Positions 27,944 through 37,277 of a DNA stretch of 64,000 nucleotides are shown one piece after another. The stretch lies in contig JACPIT010000013.1 in NCBI GenBank assembly GCA_016187945.1, positions 186,001-250,000 of the forward strand, written 5' to 3'. Under the pieces are notes generated by a model. It was not told where the DNA came from, ran no database searches, and saw only the letters and a list, made by a program, of their open reading frames with translations. Origin of the DNA: Opitutia bacterium. GTDB taxonomy: Bacteria; Verrucomicrobiota; Verrucomicrobiia; Opitutales; Opitutaceae. Made by a program: the position numbers and the translations under genes. Numbering within the stretch: position 1 is the stretch's first letter; the number at the start of each line of letters is the position of its first letter.

Positions 27944-29827
27944 ATGCTGACCCTTGCCGACGTAGCCAAGTCCTACGGCACCCGTGAACTGTTTTCCGAG
28001 GTGTCGCTCTTCGTCGCGCGCACCGATCGCTACGGCCTCGTCGGCCCGAACGGCGCGGGCAAATCCACGCTCTTCAACCTCATCCTCGGCGAGGAACAGC
28101 CCGACGAGGGCATCATCGAGTGGGAGCGCGGCGCGGATTTCGGCTTTCTCCCGCAGGAAAGCGCGCCCGTCGGCGAGGAAACCGTTCTCCAGATCGCCAC
28201 GAGCGGCAAGAAACTCGTTCCGGAAAACGACGACGATTACGACATCGATTGGACGCTCGAACCGCGCGCGAAAAAGATCCTGGCCGGTCTCGGCTTCCGC
28301 GAGGAGGACCACGACAAGCCCGCGAAGTCCTTCTCCGGCGGCTGGGTCATGCGCGCGCACCTCGCCCGCCTCCTCGTCAGCGAGCCGGCGCTGCTGCTGC
28401 TCGACGAACCGACGAACCACCTCGATCTCGAAGCGCTGCTCTGGTTTCAGGATTACCTAACGCGCTACCCCGGCGGCCTGCTGATCATTTCGCACGATCG
28501 CGAATTCCTGAACACGCTCTGCACCGGCATCCTCGAGCTGAAAGGCGGCACGCTCAACCGCTACACCGGCAACTACGACGACTACCTGAACGAGAAAGAC
28601 GCGCGCAAAGAGCAGCAAGCCGCGCTCTTCAAGAATCAGCAGCGTGAAATCGCGCACCTGCAGAAGTTCGTCGACCGCTTCGGCGCGAAAGCCTCGATGG
28701 CCTCGCGCGCCAAGTCGAAGGAGAAGCAGATCGAGCGCCTCAAGGAAGTTGCCGTCGAGGAGCCGTGGGAAGACCTCAAGAAAATCAATTTCCGCTTCCC
28801 GCAACCGCCGCGCTCCGGCCTGAAGGTCATCACGCTCGAACACGTCCAGCAGGCCTACGGTGACCACGTCGTCTACCGCGACCTGAACTTCGAAGCCGAA
28901 CGCGGGCAGCGCATCGTGCTCGTCGGCCCGAACGGCGCCGGCAAATCCACGCTGCTGAAAATCCTCGCCAGCGTCATCCCGATCCAGGGCGGCACGTGCG
29001 AACTCGGCAGCAACGTCGTGCCCGGCTACTTCGCGCAGAACCGCGGCGACAATCTGAACACGGAACTCTCCGTGCTCGAAAACGTGATGGAGCTGCGCAC
29101 CGCCGAGAACCAGCTCACCGAGCAGCAGGCCCGCGCCGTGCTCGGCGGTTTCCTTTTCCGCAAGGACGACGTCTTCAAACCGGTCAACGTCCTCTCCGGC
29201 GGCGAGAAATCCCGCCTCGCCCTCGCCCGCCTGCTCATCAATCCGCCGAACCTCCTGTTGATGGACGAGCCGACGACGCACCTCGACATCCCGTCGATCG
29301 ACGCGCTCGTCAACGCGCTGAAGAACTACGAAGGCACGCTGCTCTTCATCAGCCACGACGTGTATTTCATCCGCCAGCTCGCGCAAAACGTCCTGCACGT
29401 CCACAGCGGCCGTCTGACGCCCTACGCCGGCAACTACGATTACTACCTCGAGAAATCCAAGGCCACGAGCGCCCGCGCCGCGCTCACGGCGGGCTTCACG
29501 GACGCCCGCCCGGTTCAGAGGACCGAGGACCGAGGGCAGAAGACGGCCGAATCCGCGATGCAGCCGAAAGTGAAGAAACCTTCGCCGAACGATCTGAAGA
29601 AGCTCCGCATCGAAGTCGGCAAGCTCGAGCAGCGCGTCAGCGAACTCGAGGCGAAGCAAAACGAACTCACCGCCGAACTCGAAAAGCCGGAGACCTACAC
29701 GCACGCCGGCAGCGCACAGCATTTGAACCGCGAGCTCACCACCACGGTCGACCTGCTGCACGCCGCGACCGCCGAGTGGGAAGCCGCCGCCACGAAGCTG
29801 AGCGAGTTCGAGAAGCTCGCGAACTGA
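27944..29827 (+). CDS. ABC-F family ATPase
   Basis: 627 residues from ATG 27944. Two nucleotide-binding domains with Walker [10 protein letters not shown] at about residues 31-39 and again near 327, signature motifs [15 protein letters not shown] and [15 protein letters not shown], Walker [15 protein letters not shown] and [14 protein letters not shown], and the interdomain linker rich in Lys/Arg/Gln ([21 protein letters not shown]). The C-terminal coiled coil (about 550-627) is typical of the Uup/EttA group. No membrane parts: these proteins act on ribosomes. A short family N repeat encodes [10 protein letters not shown] in the linker before the coiled coil. Confidence 0.94.
   Translation: MLTLADVAKSYGTRELFSEVSLFVARTDRYGLVGPNGAGKSTLFNLILGEEQPDEGIIEWERGADFGFLPQESAPVGEETVLQIATSGKKLVPENDDDYDIDWTLEPRAKKILAGLGFREEDHDKPAKSFSGGWVMRAHLARLLVSEPALLLLDEPTNHLDLEALLWFQDYLTRYPGGLLIISHDREFLNTLCTGILELKGGTLNRYTGNYDDYLNEKDARKEQQAALFKNQQREIAHLQKFVDRFGAKASMASRAKSKEKQIERLKEVAVEEPWEDLKKINFRFPQPPRSGLKVITLEHVQQAYGDHVVYRDLNFEAERGQRIVLVGPNGAGKSTLLKILASVIPIQGGTCELGSNVVPGYFAQNRGDNLNTELSVLENVMELRTAENQLTEQQARAVLGGFLFRKDDVFKPVNVLSGGEKSRLALARLLINPPNLLLMDEPTTHLDIPSIDALVNALKNYEGTLLFISHDVYFIRQLAQNVLHVHSGRLTPYAGNYDYYLEKSKATSARAALTAGFTDARPVQRTEDRGQKTAESAMQPKVKKPSPNDLKKLRIEVGKLEQRVSELEAKQNELTAELEKPETYTHAGSAQHLNRELTTTVDLLHAATAEWEAAATKLSEFEKLAN
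29516..29544. repeat. Short repeat, family N, inside ABC-F gene
   Basis: CAGAGGACCGAGGACCGAGG plus GCAGAAGAC, encoding [11 protein letters not shown] around residues 525-534, in a variable linker. Compare 25926-25950. Confidence 0.6.
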
Positions 29828-29834
29828 GCAGCAG

Positions 29835-29960
29835 CGCAGGCTGAAACACCGCACTACCCCGAGCCCGCGTCCGCGTGAACTGTAGGAGCGGCTTTACGCC
29901 GCGACTCGTCCGGACGCGGCGCGCGCATCGCAGCCATCGCGGCGTAAAGCCGCTCCTACA
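29835..29960. repeat. Composite palindromic element (families B + A)
   Basis: Right half of family B (CTGAAACACCGCACTAC, to 29857), then family A with 24-bp perfect arms starting TGTAGGAGCGGCTTTACGCC (29881-29904, 29937-29960). It follows the stop codon of the ABC-F gene by a few bases. Confidence 0.88.
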
Positions 29961-30050
29961 ATTTCCGCGAGCGAACGTGCCAAGTAGCGTCGGGGCCAGC
30001 CGGCAACGAACACCGGGGCCGGCTGGAAGCCCACGCCACTTTGCAAAATC

Positions 30051-30084
30051 GAAGAGCCCGGGCCATCCCAAGCCCGGGCTCTTC
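30051..30084. terminator. Bidirectional terminator-like hairpin between convergent genes
   Basis: Perfect 13-bp stem GAAGAGCCCGGGC/GCCCGGGCTCTTC with an 8-base loop. On the minus strand it is followed by GATTTTGC; on the plus strand by TTGAGT. Its place between the ABC-F gene (+) and the gene ending at 30121 (-) fits transcription termination. Confidence 0.6.
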
Positions 30085-30120
30085 TTGAGTCCGCACAAAA
30101 TCGGCGGCGGCGCGCACACC

Positions 30121-30627
30121 TCACGCGCTGCGACGATTCGATCCAAACAGACCCGCAAAAGGCACTTCGTTGAAACCGAGCCGGATTCCGAACGGCGCCA
30201 CGCTCGCCGGCTTTTTGGCTTCCGCCGGCGGCGGCGCGAACGCCTTCACCTTCAGGTCGCGCTCGCGCATGTCCACCCACGCCTCGCGCTGTTTGAGCGC
30301 CTCGGCGTATTGCGCGAGCGCGGTTTTTTCTTCGCGCATCGCGATGCGGTCGTCGGTGAGCGCGCGGCGCTCGGCTTCCAGCAGCGCGCGTTGCCGGGAA
30401 AGTTTTTCGCGCTCCACGTCGACATCGCGCGCGTTGCCGGTGAACGGCGCCACGGTCGCGCCGACCGGTGGCTGCGTGCCGCGCAGGCGCGCCTCGTAGT
30501 GGCGGAGGTTCTGCTCCTGCTGGCGCAGGGCTTCCATGTCGGAGAAAATCTGCTGACGCATCTTCTCGAGCTGCGCGATTTCGTAGCGCAGGTGATCGGC
30601 CGGGGTCGCGTTGTCGGTGGTGTTCAT
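30121..30627 (-). CDS. Cytoplasmic coiled-coil protein
   Basis: 168 residues from ATG 30627. Almost wholly helical and charged: LRYEIAQLEKMRQQIFSDME, EALRQQEQNLRHYEARLRG, then a Pro/Val spacer, a second coiled coil (EREKLSRQRALLEAERRALT to AEALKQREAWVDMRERDLKV) and a Pro/Ala-rich end with FAGLFGSNRRSA. No membrane helix. Function unknown; the final residues GSNRRSA could be a peptide contact. Confidence 0.7.
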   Translation of the reverse strand: MNTTDNATPADHLRYEIAQLEKMRQQIFSDMEALRQQEQNLRHYEARLRGTQPPVGATVAPFTGNARDVDVEREKLSRQRALLEAERRALTDDRIAMREEKTALAQYAEALKQREAWVDMRERDLKVKAFAPPPAEAKKPASVAPFGIRLGFNEVPFAGLFGSNRRSA

Positions 30628-30749
30628 GGGCGTTGTCGGTGACTGACGACTGCAGCGTAGCGCACTTGGTTCCGCTCGCCTAGAGGCGCGGCCGGTTTTG
30701 ACGGCGCGTTTACGGCGCACCGGGGCTTTTGACAAATCGTTGCGGGAAA

Positions 30750-30845
30750 GTAGGGCCGGCTTCAGCCGGCCCGAGGGAATTTCGCTCGCGAATCGCATTC
30801 GCGAGCGCCGCCGCATTTTTGGCGCCGGTCGAAGACCGGCCCTAC
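30750..30845. repeat. Palindromic repeat, family C/D hybrid
   Basis: Left hairpin GTAGGGCCGGCTTCAGCCGG at 30750, right hairpin CGCCGGTCGAAGACCGGCCC ending CTAC at 30845, with a small TCGCTCGCGAATCGCATTCG palindrome between. It begins two bases after the stop codon of the NatB-like gene (minus strand). Confidence 0.85.
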
Positions 30846-30846
30846 C

Positions 30847-32079
30847 TCACGCGCGGAACATCACGTCCTCGCGATTGAACATCTTCACGCACGCAACGAG
30901 CGCGACGATCGCATAGAGGCACGACGAACCGAAGATGAGCGCGATGTAATTCCAGTTCCACGTGCCGGAGAGCATCTCCTTGCACACGAGCGAGAGATTC
31001 AAAATCGGAATGAGCGCCGTCTTCGCGCTCAGCTCCATCCCCGGGAGCATGCCGAATACGGCCGGGATGATCGCGAGGAGAATCATCGGGCCGGCGTAGC
31101 TCTGCGCCTCCTTGTAGCTCTTCGCGAAGAGCGAGACGGTGAGGAGCAGCGCGGCGAACAGGATCGCGACAGGCGCCACCATCGCGAAGATTCCAACGAA
31201 TCCCGCCGGATCAAATGTCGGCATCGCCGCCGCGGCCTGCGCTTTTCCCGAAGACGCCGCCGCCATGCCGGAGCCGCCGAGGAACAACCGTCCGCCGACA
31301 CTCGCGGTCACCGCCATGGACGTCATCGAAAACACTATCGTCGCGACCGAAGCGGTGAGCACGGTGAGAAATTTGCCGAACACGATGTTGATGCGGGCCG
31401 TCGGGCTGCACATCAGGGTCTCCATCGTGCCGCGCTCCTTCTCTCCGGCGGTGAGATCCATCGCCGGATACATCGCTCCCGAGAAACAGAGGATGATGAT
31501 CAGATACGGAATGAAACCGCCGATGGTCGCACCGCCCACCTTCTCCGGCGGCGCGACGTTCTGCCGCGCCATGTCGAAAGGCTTTGTAAACTCCGGCGGC
31601 AGGCCGCGCTCCCGCAGACGCTGATCGAGGATGCCGCTGCGATATTTTTGGAGGAACGATTCCACGTCGCGCGCGCCGATGCCGGATTTGATCTCACCGT
31701 CGTAGAAGAGGATTTTGGCTTTCGGCGTCTCGCCGCGTCCGATCGCGGCGTCGAAGTCGTTCGGCAATTCGAGCGCGACGCGCAGTTTTTTGTCGGCGAT
31801 ACGCTGCTTCACATCACCCGACTCGGGCACGACGCGGAACTTCTTATCGGCTTTCATCGCACTCGTCAGCGCAGGCGCGCCGGCGGCATTCACGATCATC
31901 ACGCTCGTGCCTTCGTCCTGCGCCTGGCGGATGATTTTCGACATCACGGTGCCGAAGCCGAACATGATGAGCGGCATCACGACCGTCGGGATCACGATCG
32001 TGGAAATGATCGTGCGCCGGTCGCGCAGTTGGTCCTTCAGCTCCTTCTTGTAGACGACGAAAATGTGTTTCCAGTTCAT
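30847..32079 (-). CDS. natB: ABC exporter permease, NatB-like
   Basis: 410 residues from ATG 32079. First helix TIVIPTVVMPLIMFGFGTVM, a large extracytoplasmic domain (about residues 45-185), then five helices from FIPYLIIILCFSGAMYPAMD onward. LTAGEKERGTMETLMCSPT is the cytoplasmic coupling motif of the ABC-2/NatB group. Encoded 12 bases after the ATPase gene. NatAB in Bacillus subtilis exports sodium and is controlled by a LytS/LytR-type pair; the same gene kinds follow here, but the substrate cannot be read from sequence. Confidence 0.87.
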   Translation of the reverse strand: MNWKHIFVVYKKELKDQLRDRRTIISTIVIPTVVMPLIMFGFGTVMSKIIRQAQDEGTSVMIVNAAGAPALTSAMKADKKFRVVPESGDVKQRIADKKLRVALELPNDFDAAIGRGETPKAKILFYDGEIKSGIGARDVESFLQKYRSGILDQRLRERGLPPEFTKPFDMARQNVAPPEKVGGATIGGFIPYLIIILCFSGAMYPAMDLTAGEKERGTMETLMCSPTARINIVFGKFLTVLTASVATIVFSMTSMAVTASVGGRLFLGGSGMAAASSGKAQAAAAMPTFDPAGFVGIFAMVAPVAILFAALLLTVSLFAKSYKEAQSYAGPMILLAIIPAVFGMLPGMELSAKTALIPILNLSLVCKEMLSGTWNWNYIALIFGSSCLYAIVALVACVKMFNREDVMFRA

Positions 32080-32091
32080 GGGCGGCTTGGT

Positions 32092-32853
32092 TCAGCGATT
32101 GAGGGCGGCAGCGACGGCGACTTCGCCACCGACGGCTTTCACGAAAATCTCTTCCATGTCCTGCTCGCCGTAGCGGGCACGGAGCTGTTCGAGCGACCCT
32201 TCGGCGACGAGCCGGCCGTCGTGGATGATGCCGATCGTGTCGCAGAGTTTTTCCACCTCGCTCATCACGTGGGTGGAGTAGATGACGGTCTTGCCGCGCT
32301 CGCGGCAGGCGCGGACGAATTTCACGATCGAGCGCGCGGTCATCACGTCGAGGCCGAGCGTCGGTTCGTCGAAAATCATCACCGCCGGATCGTGCACGAG
32401 CGTGCGCGCGATGGAAGTCTTCTGCTTCATGCCGGTGGAGAACTTGTCGCAGCGGCGATCGAGGAAGTCGTGCATGTCGAGTTCGTGCGCGAGCACGTCG
32501 ATGCGGGCGCGGATGGCGGGATCGTCCATGCCGTTGAGCCGGCCGAAATACGCGATCATCTCGCGCGCGTTCAGGCGACCATAGAGGGCGGTGCTGGCGG
32601 CGAGGAAGCCGACGTTGGCGCGCACGCTCTCGGGCTCTGCGACGACGTCGTGACCGGCCACGCTCGCGGCGCCGCTGGTGGGTTTCAGCAGCGTGGCGAG
32701 GATGCGCAGCGTCGTGGTTTTGCCCGCGCCGTTCGCCCCGAGCAGGCCGTAGATCTGGCCCGGCCGGCATGTGAAGGAGACGTCGTCGACCGCGGTGATG
32801 GTGCCGCGTTTCTTGTCTTTGAAGGTCTTGGTGAGGTGGCGGGCTTCGATCAT
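32092..32853 (-). CDS. natA: ABC exporter ATPase, NatA-like
   Basis: 253 residues from ATG 32853; an open extension upstream runs through a palindrome and is discarded. Walker [10 protein letters not shown] (about residues 39-47), Q-loop [14 protein letters not shown], signature [16 protein letters not shown], Walker [14 protein letters not shown] and switch His in [20 protein letters not shown] and the DEPTLGLD phrase fit the Na+-efflux/drug-exporter ATPases. It pairs with the NatB-like permease downstream. Confidence 0.9.
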   Translation of the reverse strand: MIEARHLTKTFKDKKRGTITAVDDVSFTCRPGQIYGLLGANGAGKTTTLRILATLLKPTSGAASVAGHDVVAEPESVRANVGFLAASTALYGRLNAREMIAYFGRLNGMDDPAIRARIDVLAHELDMHDFLDRRCDKFSTGMKQKTSIARTLVHDPAVMIFDEPTLGLDVMTARSIVKFVRACRERGKTVIYSTHVMSEVEKLCDTIGIIHDGRLVAEGSLEQLRARYGEQDMEEIFVKAVGGEVAVAAALNR

Positions 32854-32870
32854 GGGGAGGAAGGGATTGG

Positions 32871-32952
32871 CCCACGAAACACACGAAACGACACGAAAAA
32901 GAAATCGGGGAAGGCCGGGGGCGTATTCGTGTCCATGCGTGTGTTTTGTGGG
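32871..32952. repeat. Palindromic repeat, family H
   Basis: Arms CCCACGAAACACACGAAACG (from 32871) and TCCATGCGTGTGTTTTGTGG (to 32951), about 27 bp with four mismatches. Fills the space between the NatA-like gene and a small membrane-protein gene. Confidence 0.85.
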
Positions 32953-32989
32953 CAGTTCAGAAACGCACCCGCTCGCGGGCACGACGAAA

Positions 32990-33136
32990 TCAACACGTTC
33001 TCGGCTTCGCCACCCACATGGCGGCGGCAACGGCGACGCCCAATGCGACGCCCGTGGCGAGTCCGTTGGAAACCGTGAACGCGACACCGATCGCGAGCGG
33101 CGTGACGATGCGGGAGATCAAGAGGCAGTTTTTCAT
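32990..33136 (-). CDS. 48-residue membrane protein between LytR and NatA genes
   Basis: ATG 33136 to TGA 32990-32992: KNCLLISRIVTPLAIGVAFT then VSNGLATGVALGVAVAAAMW and VAKPRTC. Two possible hydrophobic helices separated by SNG; codon use is GC-rich at third positions as in the neighbours. It starts seven bases after the stop of the response regulator gene and reads the same way, so it is probably co-transcribed. Too short to assign to a family. Could be a small regulator or subunit of the exporter; purely an inference from place. Confidence 0.6.
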   Translation of the reverse strand: MKNCLLISRIVTPLAIGVAFTVSNGLATGVALGVAVAAAMWVAKPRTC

Positions 33137-33143
33137 GTGGAAA

Positions 33144-33875
33144 TCAGAGGCTCATCCGCTCGCGAAAGTCCTGCGCCTGGCGGCGGGAGAGTTCGACCTT
33201 GAGGCCGCCTTTCAGGCGCACGAGCAGGCCGCCGCTGAACCATGGCTCGATGCCTTCGACCCAGGCGAGGTTGATGACCTGTTTGCGGTTGGCGCGGAAG
33301 AAATGCTTCGGGTCGAGCCGCTCCTCCATCGCCGTGAGCGAGCGGAAGAGCTGCGGCTTGTTGTCGTCGAAGTGCACCCGCGTGTAGTTGCCCTCGGATT
33401 CGAGCAGGCGGATGTTTTTCACCGGCACGAACCAGCAGTGGTCCCCTTCGCGGACGAAGACCTTGTCGTCGAGCGAGAGGCGCGTGCGCGGCGCACTGTC
33501 GCCGCCCTCGCCGTTTTTCGCGGTGGCGCGCAGGCGGAGTTTTTCGAGCGAAGCGCCGAGGCGGTTTGGGTCGACGGGCTTGAGCAGGTAGTCGAGCGCG
33601 TTGAACTCGAAGGCCTTCACGGCAAACTCGTCGTAGGCGGTCGTGAAAATCACCAGCGGCATCGCGCCTTCGAGTTTTTCGAGCAGCGTGAAGCCGTCCG
33701 CGCCCGGCATCTGCACGTCGAGGAAGAGCAAGTCGGGCTTCAACGCGGCGATCTTCTCCAGCGCGTCGTCGACGTCGGTGGCTTCGCCCGCGATCTCGAT
33801 GTCGGTGTGGGCCGCGAGCAGGCGGCGGAGTTCGTTGCGAGCGAGGCGCTCGTCGTCGATCAAGAGGGCTTTCAT
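33144..33875 (-). CDS. LytTR response regulator (NatR/LytR type)
   Basis: 243 residues; ATG 33875 overlaps the kinase stop (ATGA). Receiver domain with D7/D8, phospho-acceptor Asp53 in LLFLDVQMPGADG, Thr in FTTAYDEFAVKAF and LKPV. C-terminal LytTR DNA-binding domain: KVFVREGDHCWFVPVKNIRLLESEGNYTRVHF, FFRANRKQVINLAWVEGIE. Such regulators bind direct repeats upstream of exporter genes. Likely target: the NatAB-like exporter downstream. Confidence 0.92.
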   Translation of the reverse strand: MKALLIDDERLARNELRRLLAAHTDIEIAGEATDVDDALEKIAALKPDLLFLDVQMPGADGFTLLEKLEGAMPLVIFTTAYDEFAVKAFEFNALDYLLKPVDPNRLGASLEKLRLRATAKNGEGGDSAPRTRLSLDDKVFVREGDHCWFVPVKNIRLLESEGNYTRVHFDDNKPQLFRSLTAMEERLDPKHFFRANRKQVINLAWVEGIEPWFSGGLLVRLKGGLKVELSRRQAQDFRERMSL

Positions 33876-35077
33876 GAGCGATTGGCGCAGGGGATCGTGA
33901 CCGCCGCGGTGACGACGCCCGCGGGCTCGGCGGTGAGCGAGAGGCGCGCGCGACCGCCGAAAAGCAGCTTCAGCCGCTCGGAGGCGTTGCGCAGGCCGAC
34001 GCCGGTGGACGAACCCGCGCGCGCGGCCGCGGTGCTCGCGGGAGCGGAAAGATCGCCGGGATTCGTGACGCGGATCGTGAGTTCGCCGCCGGTCAGCTCC
34101 GCCGAGATCGCGATCTCGCCGCCGTCGCGGCGCGGGCCGATGCCGTATTTCACGGCGTTTTCCACGAGCGTCTGGAGCAGCATCGGCGGCACGCCGCAAG
34201 CGCGCGCGTCCTCCGCGATCGCCCAGCGCACGCGCAGGCGCGACTCGTGGCGGATTTGCTCGAGCGCGAGATAATCCTCCACGATGCGCAGCTCGTCCTC
34301 GAACGGCACGGTCTCGAGCTGGCCGGACTGGAGCGAGTAGCGGAGCATGTTGGCCAGGCGCGTGACGGCCTCGCGAGCGCGCGGTGCATCCTCGTCGATG
34401 AGCGCGCGCAGGCTGTTGAGGGAGTTGAAGAGGAAGTGGGGATTGACCTGCGATTTCAGCGCACGGAGCTCGGCCTCCTTGGCGCTCGCGGCGAGGCGGA
34501 GCTGCTCGACCTGCATGCGTTGGATGCGCTCGAAGATGTGGTAGAAGAAATACGCGCTCAGCCAGCCGAGCAGCATCACCATGCCGTTGATCCAACTGAA
34601 CACGAACACGAGCGTCGGGCTGACGTGAGAGGGCCAGGGCAGGCGCACGATCCCGTAGCAGTAGCCAAAGCCGATCGCGCTCCACAAAAACGACAGCACC
34701 GCGCCCATCACGACCACGCGCGGCGCGAGCGCGCGCCAGCCCATCTCCTTCCACCCCCGGCGCGACATGAAGGGCCGCGCGTAATGCGTGAGCACCAGCC
34801 CGAGCAGCGCGATCATCACGTAGAGCGCCGCTTCGGTGAGCGAATCGCGGCGCATCGTCGTCGTGGTGCCGGCGAAGGCCTTGGAAAATCCGAACTGCAT
34901 CGCCAGGAACGCCCCCCATCCACCGACCTGGGCGACGACGTAGAGGCGGCGCTTCGCGCGCTCGAGTTTGGCAGCAGTATCCACCGGGGCGTTTGTTCCC
35001 CACGAGCGAACCACGCCCGCCGGCGCAGGCGCAAGACCGGGCGCGATCCGTGGCGCGCTGGAAAAGGTGACCGACAT
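33872..35077 (-). CDS. LytS-type sensor histidine kinase
   Basis: 401 residues from ATG 35077. Four membrane helices (residues about 55-70, 85-100, 122-145, 152-180), then the His_kinase domain: ALKSQVNPHFLFNSLNSLRA with the phospho-His in NPHFLFN, and an ATPase domain with LVENAVKYGIGP and GVGLRNASERL. This is the HPK7/LytS-NatK class. It overlaps the response regulator gene by four bases. The 190-base divergent region to 35269 would hold its promoter. Confidence 0.9.
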   Translation of the reverse strand: MSVTFSSAPRIAPGLAPAPAGVVRSWGTNAPVDTAAKLERAKRRLYVVAQVGGWGAFLAMQFGFSKAFAGTTTTMRRDSLTEAALYVMIALLGLVLTHYARPFMSRRGWKEMGWRALAPRVVVMGAVLSFLWSAIGFGYCYGIVRLPWPSHVSPTLVFVFSWINGMVMLLGWLSAYFFYHIFERIQRMQVEQLRLAASAKEAELRALKSQVNPHFLFNSLNSLRALIDEDAPRAREAVTRLANMLRYSLQSGQLETVPFEDELRIVEDYLALEQIRHESRLRVRWAIAEDARACGVPPMLLQTLVENAVKYGIGPRRDGGEIAISAELTGGELTIRVTNPGDLSAPASTAAARAGSSTGVGLRNASERLKLLFGGRARLSLTAEPAGVVTAAVTIPCANRS

Positions 35078-35268
35078 CACCGGCAACCTAGCCGCGCCCC
35101 CGCGGCGCACACGCCGCATTGGACGGGCGGTCACGCCTCGCGATGAGCGGCGCCCCCGTGAAATCCCTCAGTGCGATCGCGAAAAACCCATCAACCAGGC
35201 GGGCGGCCCGGCCGGCATGGGAGATTTGAGGTGCATTGCCGCGCGCCGATTGTCTAGGCTCGGCCTCC

Positions 35269-36261
35269 GTGCTACCCCGCGTCGTAATCGTCGGCAGCTT
35301 CATGCAGGATCTCGCGTTTTTCGCGCGGAAGTTCCCGCAGCCCGGCGAGACGGTGGTGGGCGAGTTTCGCTCCGGACCGGGCGGCAAAGGTTTCAATCAA
35401 GCCGTCGCCGCCAGCCGCGCCGGCGCACCGACGCTCTTCATCGGTGCAGTGGGGCGCGACACCTTTGGCCAGTCCGCGAAAAAATTCGCCTCCGCCGTCG
35501 GTCTGCGCGCGCAGTTCATCGAAAAACACAAATACGCCACCGGCACCGCCGGCATCACGATCGACAGCAACGGGCAGAACCAGATCGTCGTCGCGCCCGG
35601 CGCGAACATGGCGCTGCACAAGCAGGACGTCCCGCTCGGTGCGCTGGCGAGCGCCCACGTCGTCGTCTGCCAGGGCGAGTCGGATTACCTCATGGTCGCG
35701 CACGTGCTGCGCCACGCCCGCAAGGCCGGCGCCGTCACCGTGCTGAACCCCGCGCCGATGCGGGCGGAGTTCGATGTCGCGATCCTGCGCCACGTCGAGG
35801 TTCTCATCCCGAACGAGTCCGAGTTCGTCACGCTCGTGCGCCAGCATTCCGGCTGCGCCTCGCTGCTGCGCACCGCCGCGTATCGCGAGCTGGGCGAATT
35901 CAACGAAGCGACGCTCCACGCACTCAAGGCCGACGCGCTGCACCGGCTCTGCCGTTGCCTGCAAGTGCCGATCGTCATCCTCACGCTCGGCGCGCGCGGC
36001 TGTTTCGTTTCGCAACCCGACGCCCACCTGCGCATGAACGCGCACCCCGTCGAAGTCATCGACTCCACCGGCGCCGGCGACGCCTTCGTCGGCGGCTTCG
36101 CCGCGGGCCTGGTGAAGTTCAAGAAGAACGTCGTCGAAGCCGCGCACTACGCCAACGCGGTCGCCGCGCTCGCCGTCATGCAGCCCGGCACCGCCGAGGC
36201 GATGCCGAACCCACGCGAGATCGCGCGCTTCCTCCGCGAGCGCGCGCACGCCGTGCGGTAG
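35269..36261 (+). CDS. PfkB family carbohydrate kinase (ribokinase-like)
   Basis: 330 residues from GTG 35269 (LPRVVIVGSFMQDL); a TTG 33 bases upstream is less likely. Ribokinase marks: first signature GPGGKGFNQAVAASRAGA, VVAPGANMAL, LNPAPM, NESE, and the second signature DSTGAGDAFVGGFAAGL with the catalytic Asp in GAGD. By family it phosphorylates ribose or a related sugar with ATP. The insert CASLLRTAAYRELGEFNEAT is longer than in E. coli RbsK. The TAG stop lies in a family C repeat remnant. Confidence 0.87.
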   Translation: MLPRVVIVGSFMQDLAFFARKFPQPGETVVGEFRSGPGGKGFNQAVAASRAGAPTLFIGAVGRDTFGQSAKKFASAVGLRAQFIEKHKYATGTAGITIDSNGQNQIVVAPGANMALHKQDVPLGALASAHVVVCQGESDYLMVAHVLRHARKAGAVTVLNPAPMRAEFDVAILRHVEVLIPNESEFVTLVRQHSGCASLLRTAAYRELGEFNEATLHALKADALHRLCRCLQVPIVILTLGARGCFVSQPDAHLRMNAHPVEVIDSTGAGDAFVGGFAAGLVKFKKNVVEAAHYANAVAALAVMQPGTAEAMPNPREIARFLRERAHAVR

Positions 36262-36302
36262 GGCCGGCAACGGATCGGCTCCACGGACGATGCAGACTCG
36301 GT

Positions 36303-36380
36303 GGAGGGCCGAGCTCCCGCGAGGCCGCGATAAAGTTGCCGCCTTCGCACGCCGGCGGCCTCGCAGGAGCCCGGCCCTCC
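36303..36380. repeat. Palindromic repeat, family K
   Basis: Arms GGAGGGCCGAGCTCCCGCGA (from 36303) and TCGCAGGAGCCCGGCCCTCC (to 36380). Related copy at 48296-48374. Part of a 360-base gap (36262-36618) without genes. Confidence 0.82.
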
Positions 36381-36446
36381 ATTGCGTTCAACCGCTGCTT
36401 TCTGCTCGTCCGGTTGCCGCGCCAACGTCCCCTTGCGCGCGGTGCG

Positions 36447-36538
36447 GTAGGGCCGGCTTCAGCCGGCCCCGGCGGATGCGCGGTCGCGGGTTGCGGAGGC
36501 GAACGCGGCGCGAGCTGGACCGGCTGAAGCCGGTCCAA
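36447..36538. repeat. Palindromic repeat, family C
   Basis: GTAGGGCCGGCTTCAGCCGG at 36447 and GGACCGGCTGAAGCCGGTCC near 36518, each a hairpin. In the same gene-free gap as the family K copy. Confidence 0.85.
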
Positions 36539-36618
36539 CCTTCCCGCTCGCGCATTCAGCCGCCAAACGCCAACGCCCCTCTTGCCCGCCGCGCGCGAAT
36601 TCCGCAACGTCGCCCCGC

Positions 36619-37119
36619 ATGCGTCTCGCCTTCCGCGCCAAGCTCTATCGCGTCTCTCTCGTCCGCTGGGTTGATTTGCCGCGCAAGATCGTCGCCGAAC
36701 TCGCGTTGCCCGACGCCGACATCAAGGGCGGCGGCCGCGGCTGGAACGCGATCCTGCGCTTCAACGACGACATCGACCGCGTCACGCTGCTCCCCGGCAA
36801 ACCGGGCAAACTCAAACTCGCCTTCAAGGTCGAGCTGCTGCGCGCCGCCGACGTCGACGCGGGCGACACAGTCGAGTTCACGCTCGAACCCGACACCGCG
36901 TCGCGCGAGCCCGATCTGCCGGAGGAGATGCGCAAAACCTTCCAGGCGCGCCCCGAACTCGAGCAGCGCTGGCTCGCGCACAGCGTCGCGCAGCGTCGCC
37001 AGGTCGTGCGCTACATTTTTCAGACGAAGAGCGCGGAGGTGCAGGCGAGACGTAGCTGGATTTTTCTCGAGCGACTCGCCGAGACCGGCTCGCTCAGCGG
37101 CGACGACCGCGCGAAGTGA
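36619..37119 (+). CDS. DUF1905/YdeI-like (OmdA) protein
   Basis: 166 residues from ATG 36619. DUF1905 beta-barrel domain (about residues 2-92): FRAKLYRVSLVRWVDLPRKI, then LKLAFKVELLRAADVDAGDTVEFTLE with the usual Gly-Asp-x-Val. C-terminal OmdA/YdeI-like helices: PDLPEEMRKTFQARPELEQRW and HSVAQRRQVVRYIFQTKSAEVQARR. Known family of small cytoplasmic proteins linked to bacteriocin or stress protection; role not established. Ends 160 bases before the desaturase gene. Confidence 0.85.
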   Translation: MRLAFRAKLYRVSLVRWVDLPRKIVAELALPDADIKGGGRGWNAILRFNDDIDRVTLLPGKPGKLKLAFKVELLRAADVDAGDTVEFTLEPDTASREPDLPEEMRKTFQARPELEQRWLAHSVAQRRQVVRYIFQTKSAEVQARRSWIFLERLAETGSLSGDDRAK

Positions 37120-37277
37120 CGCCGCACCCCCACGCGGGGGCGGTTGCGATCGCGATTGCCGCCGCCGCGCGCGCTGGAAAAATTCGTCCGGAAAATATCC
37201 AGTCTGGGGCTTGCCAGCGTCATCAGGTGGCGCAGCCTGACAGGAGCGCGGCCACCTCCGCCCTGATTCCCCCACGC

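Noticed and set aside
32092-33087. Longer start for the NatA-like ATPase
   Set aside because: The extension would translate a palindromic repeat and run into the small membrane-protein gene; the internal ATG matches the usual start of the family.
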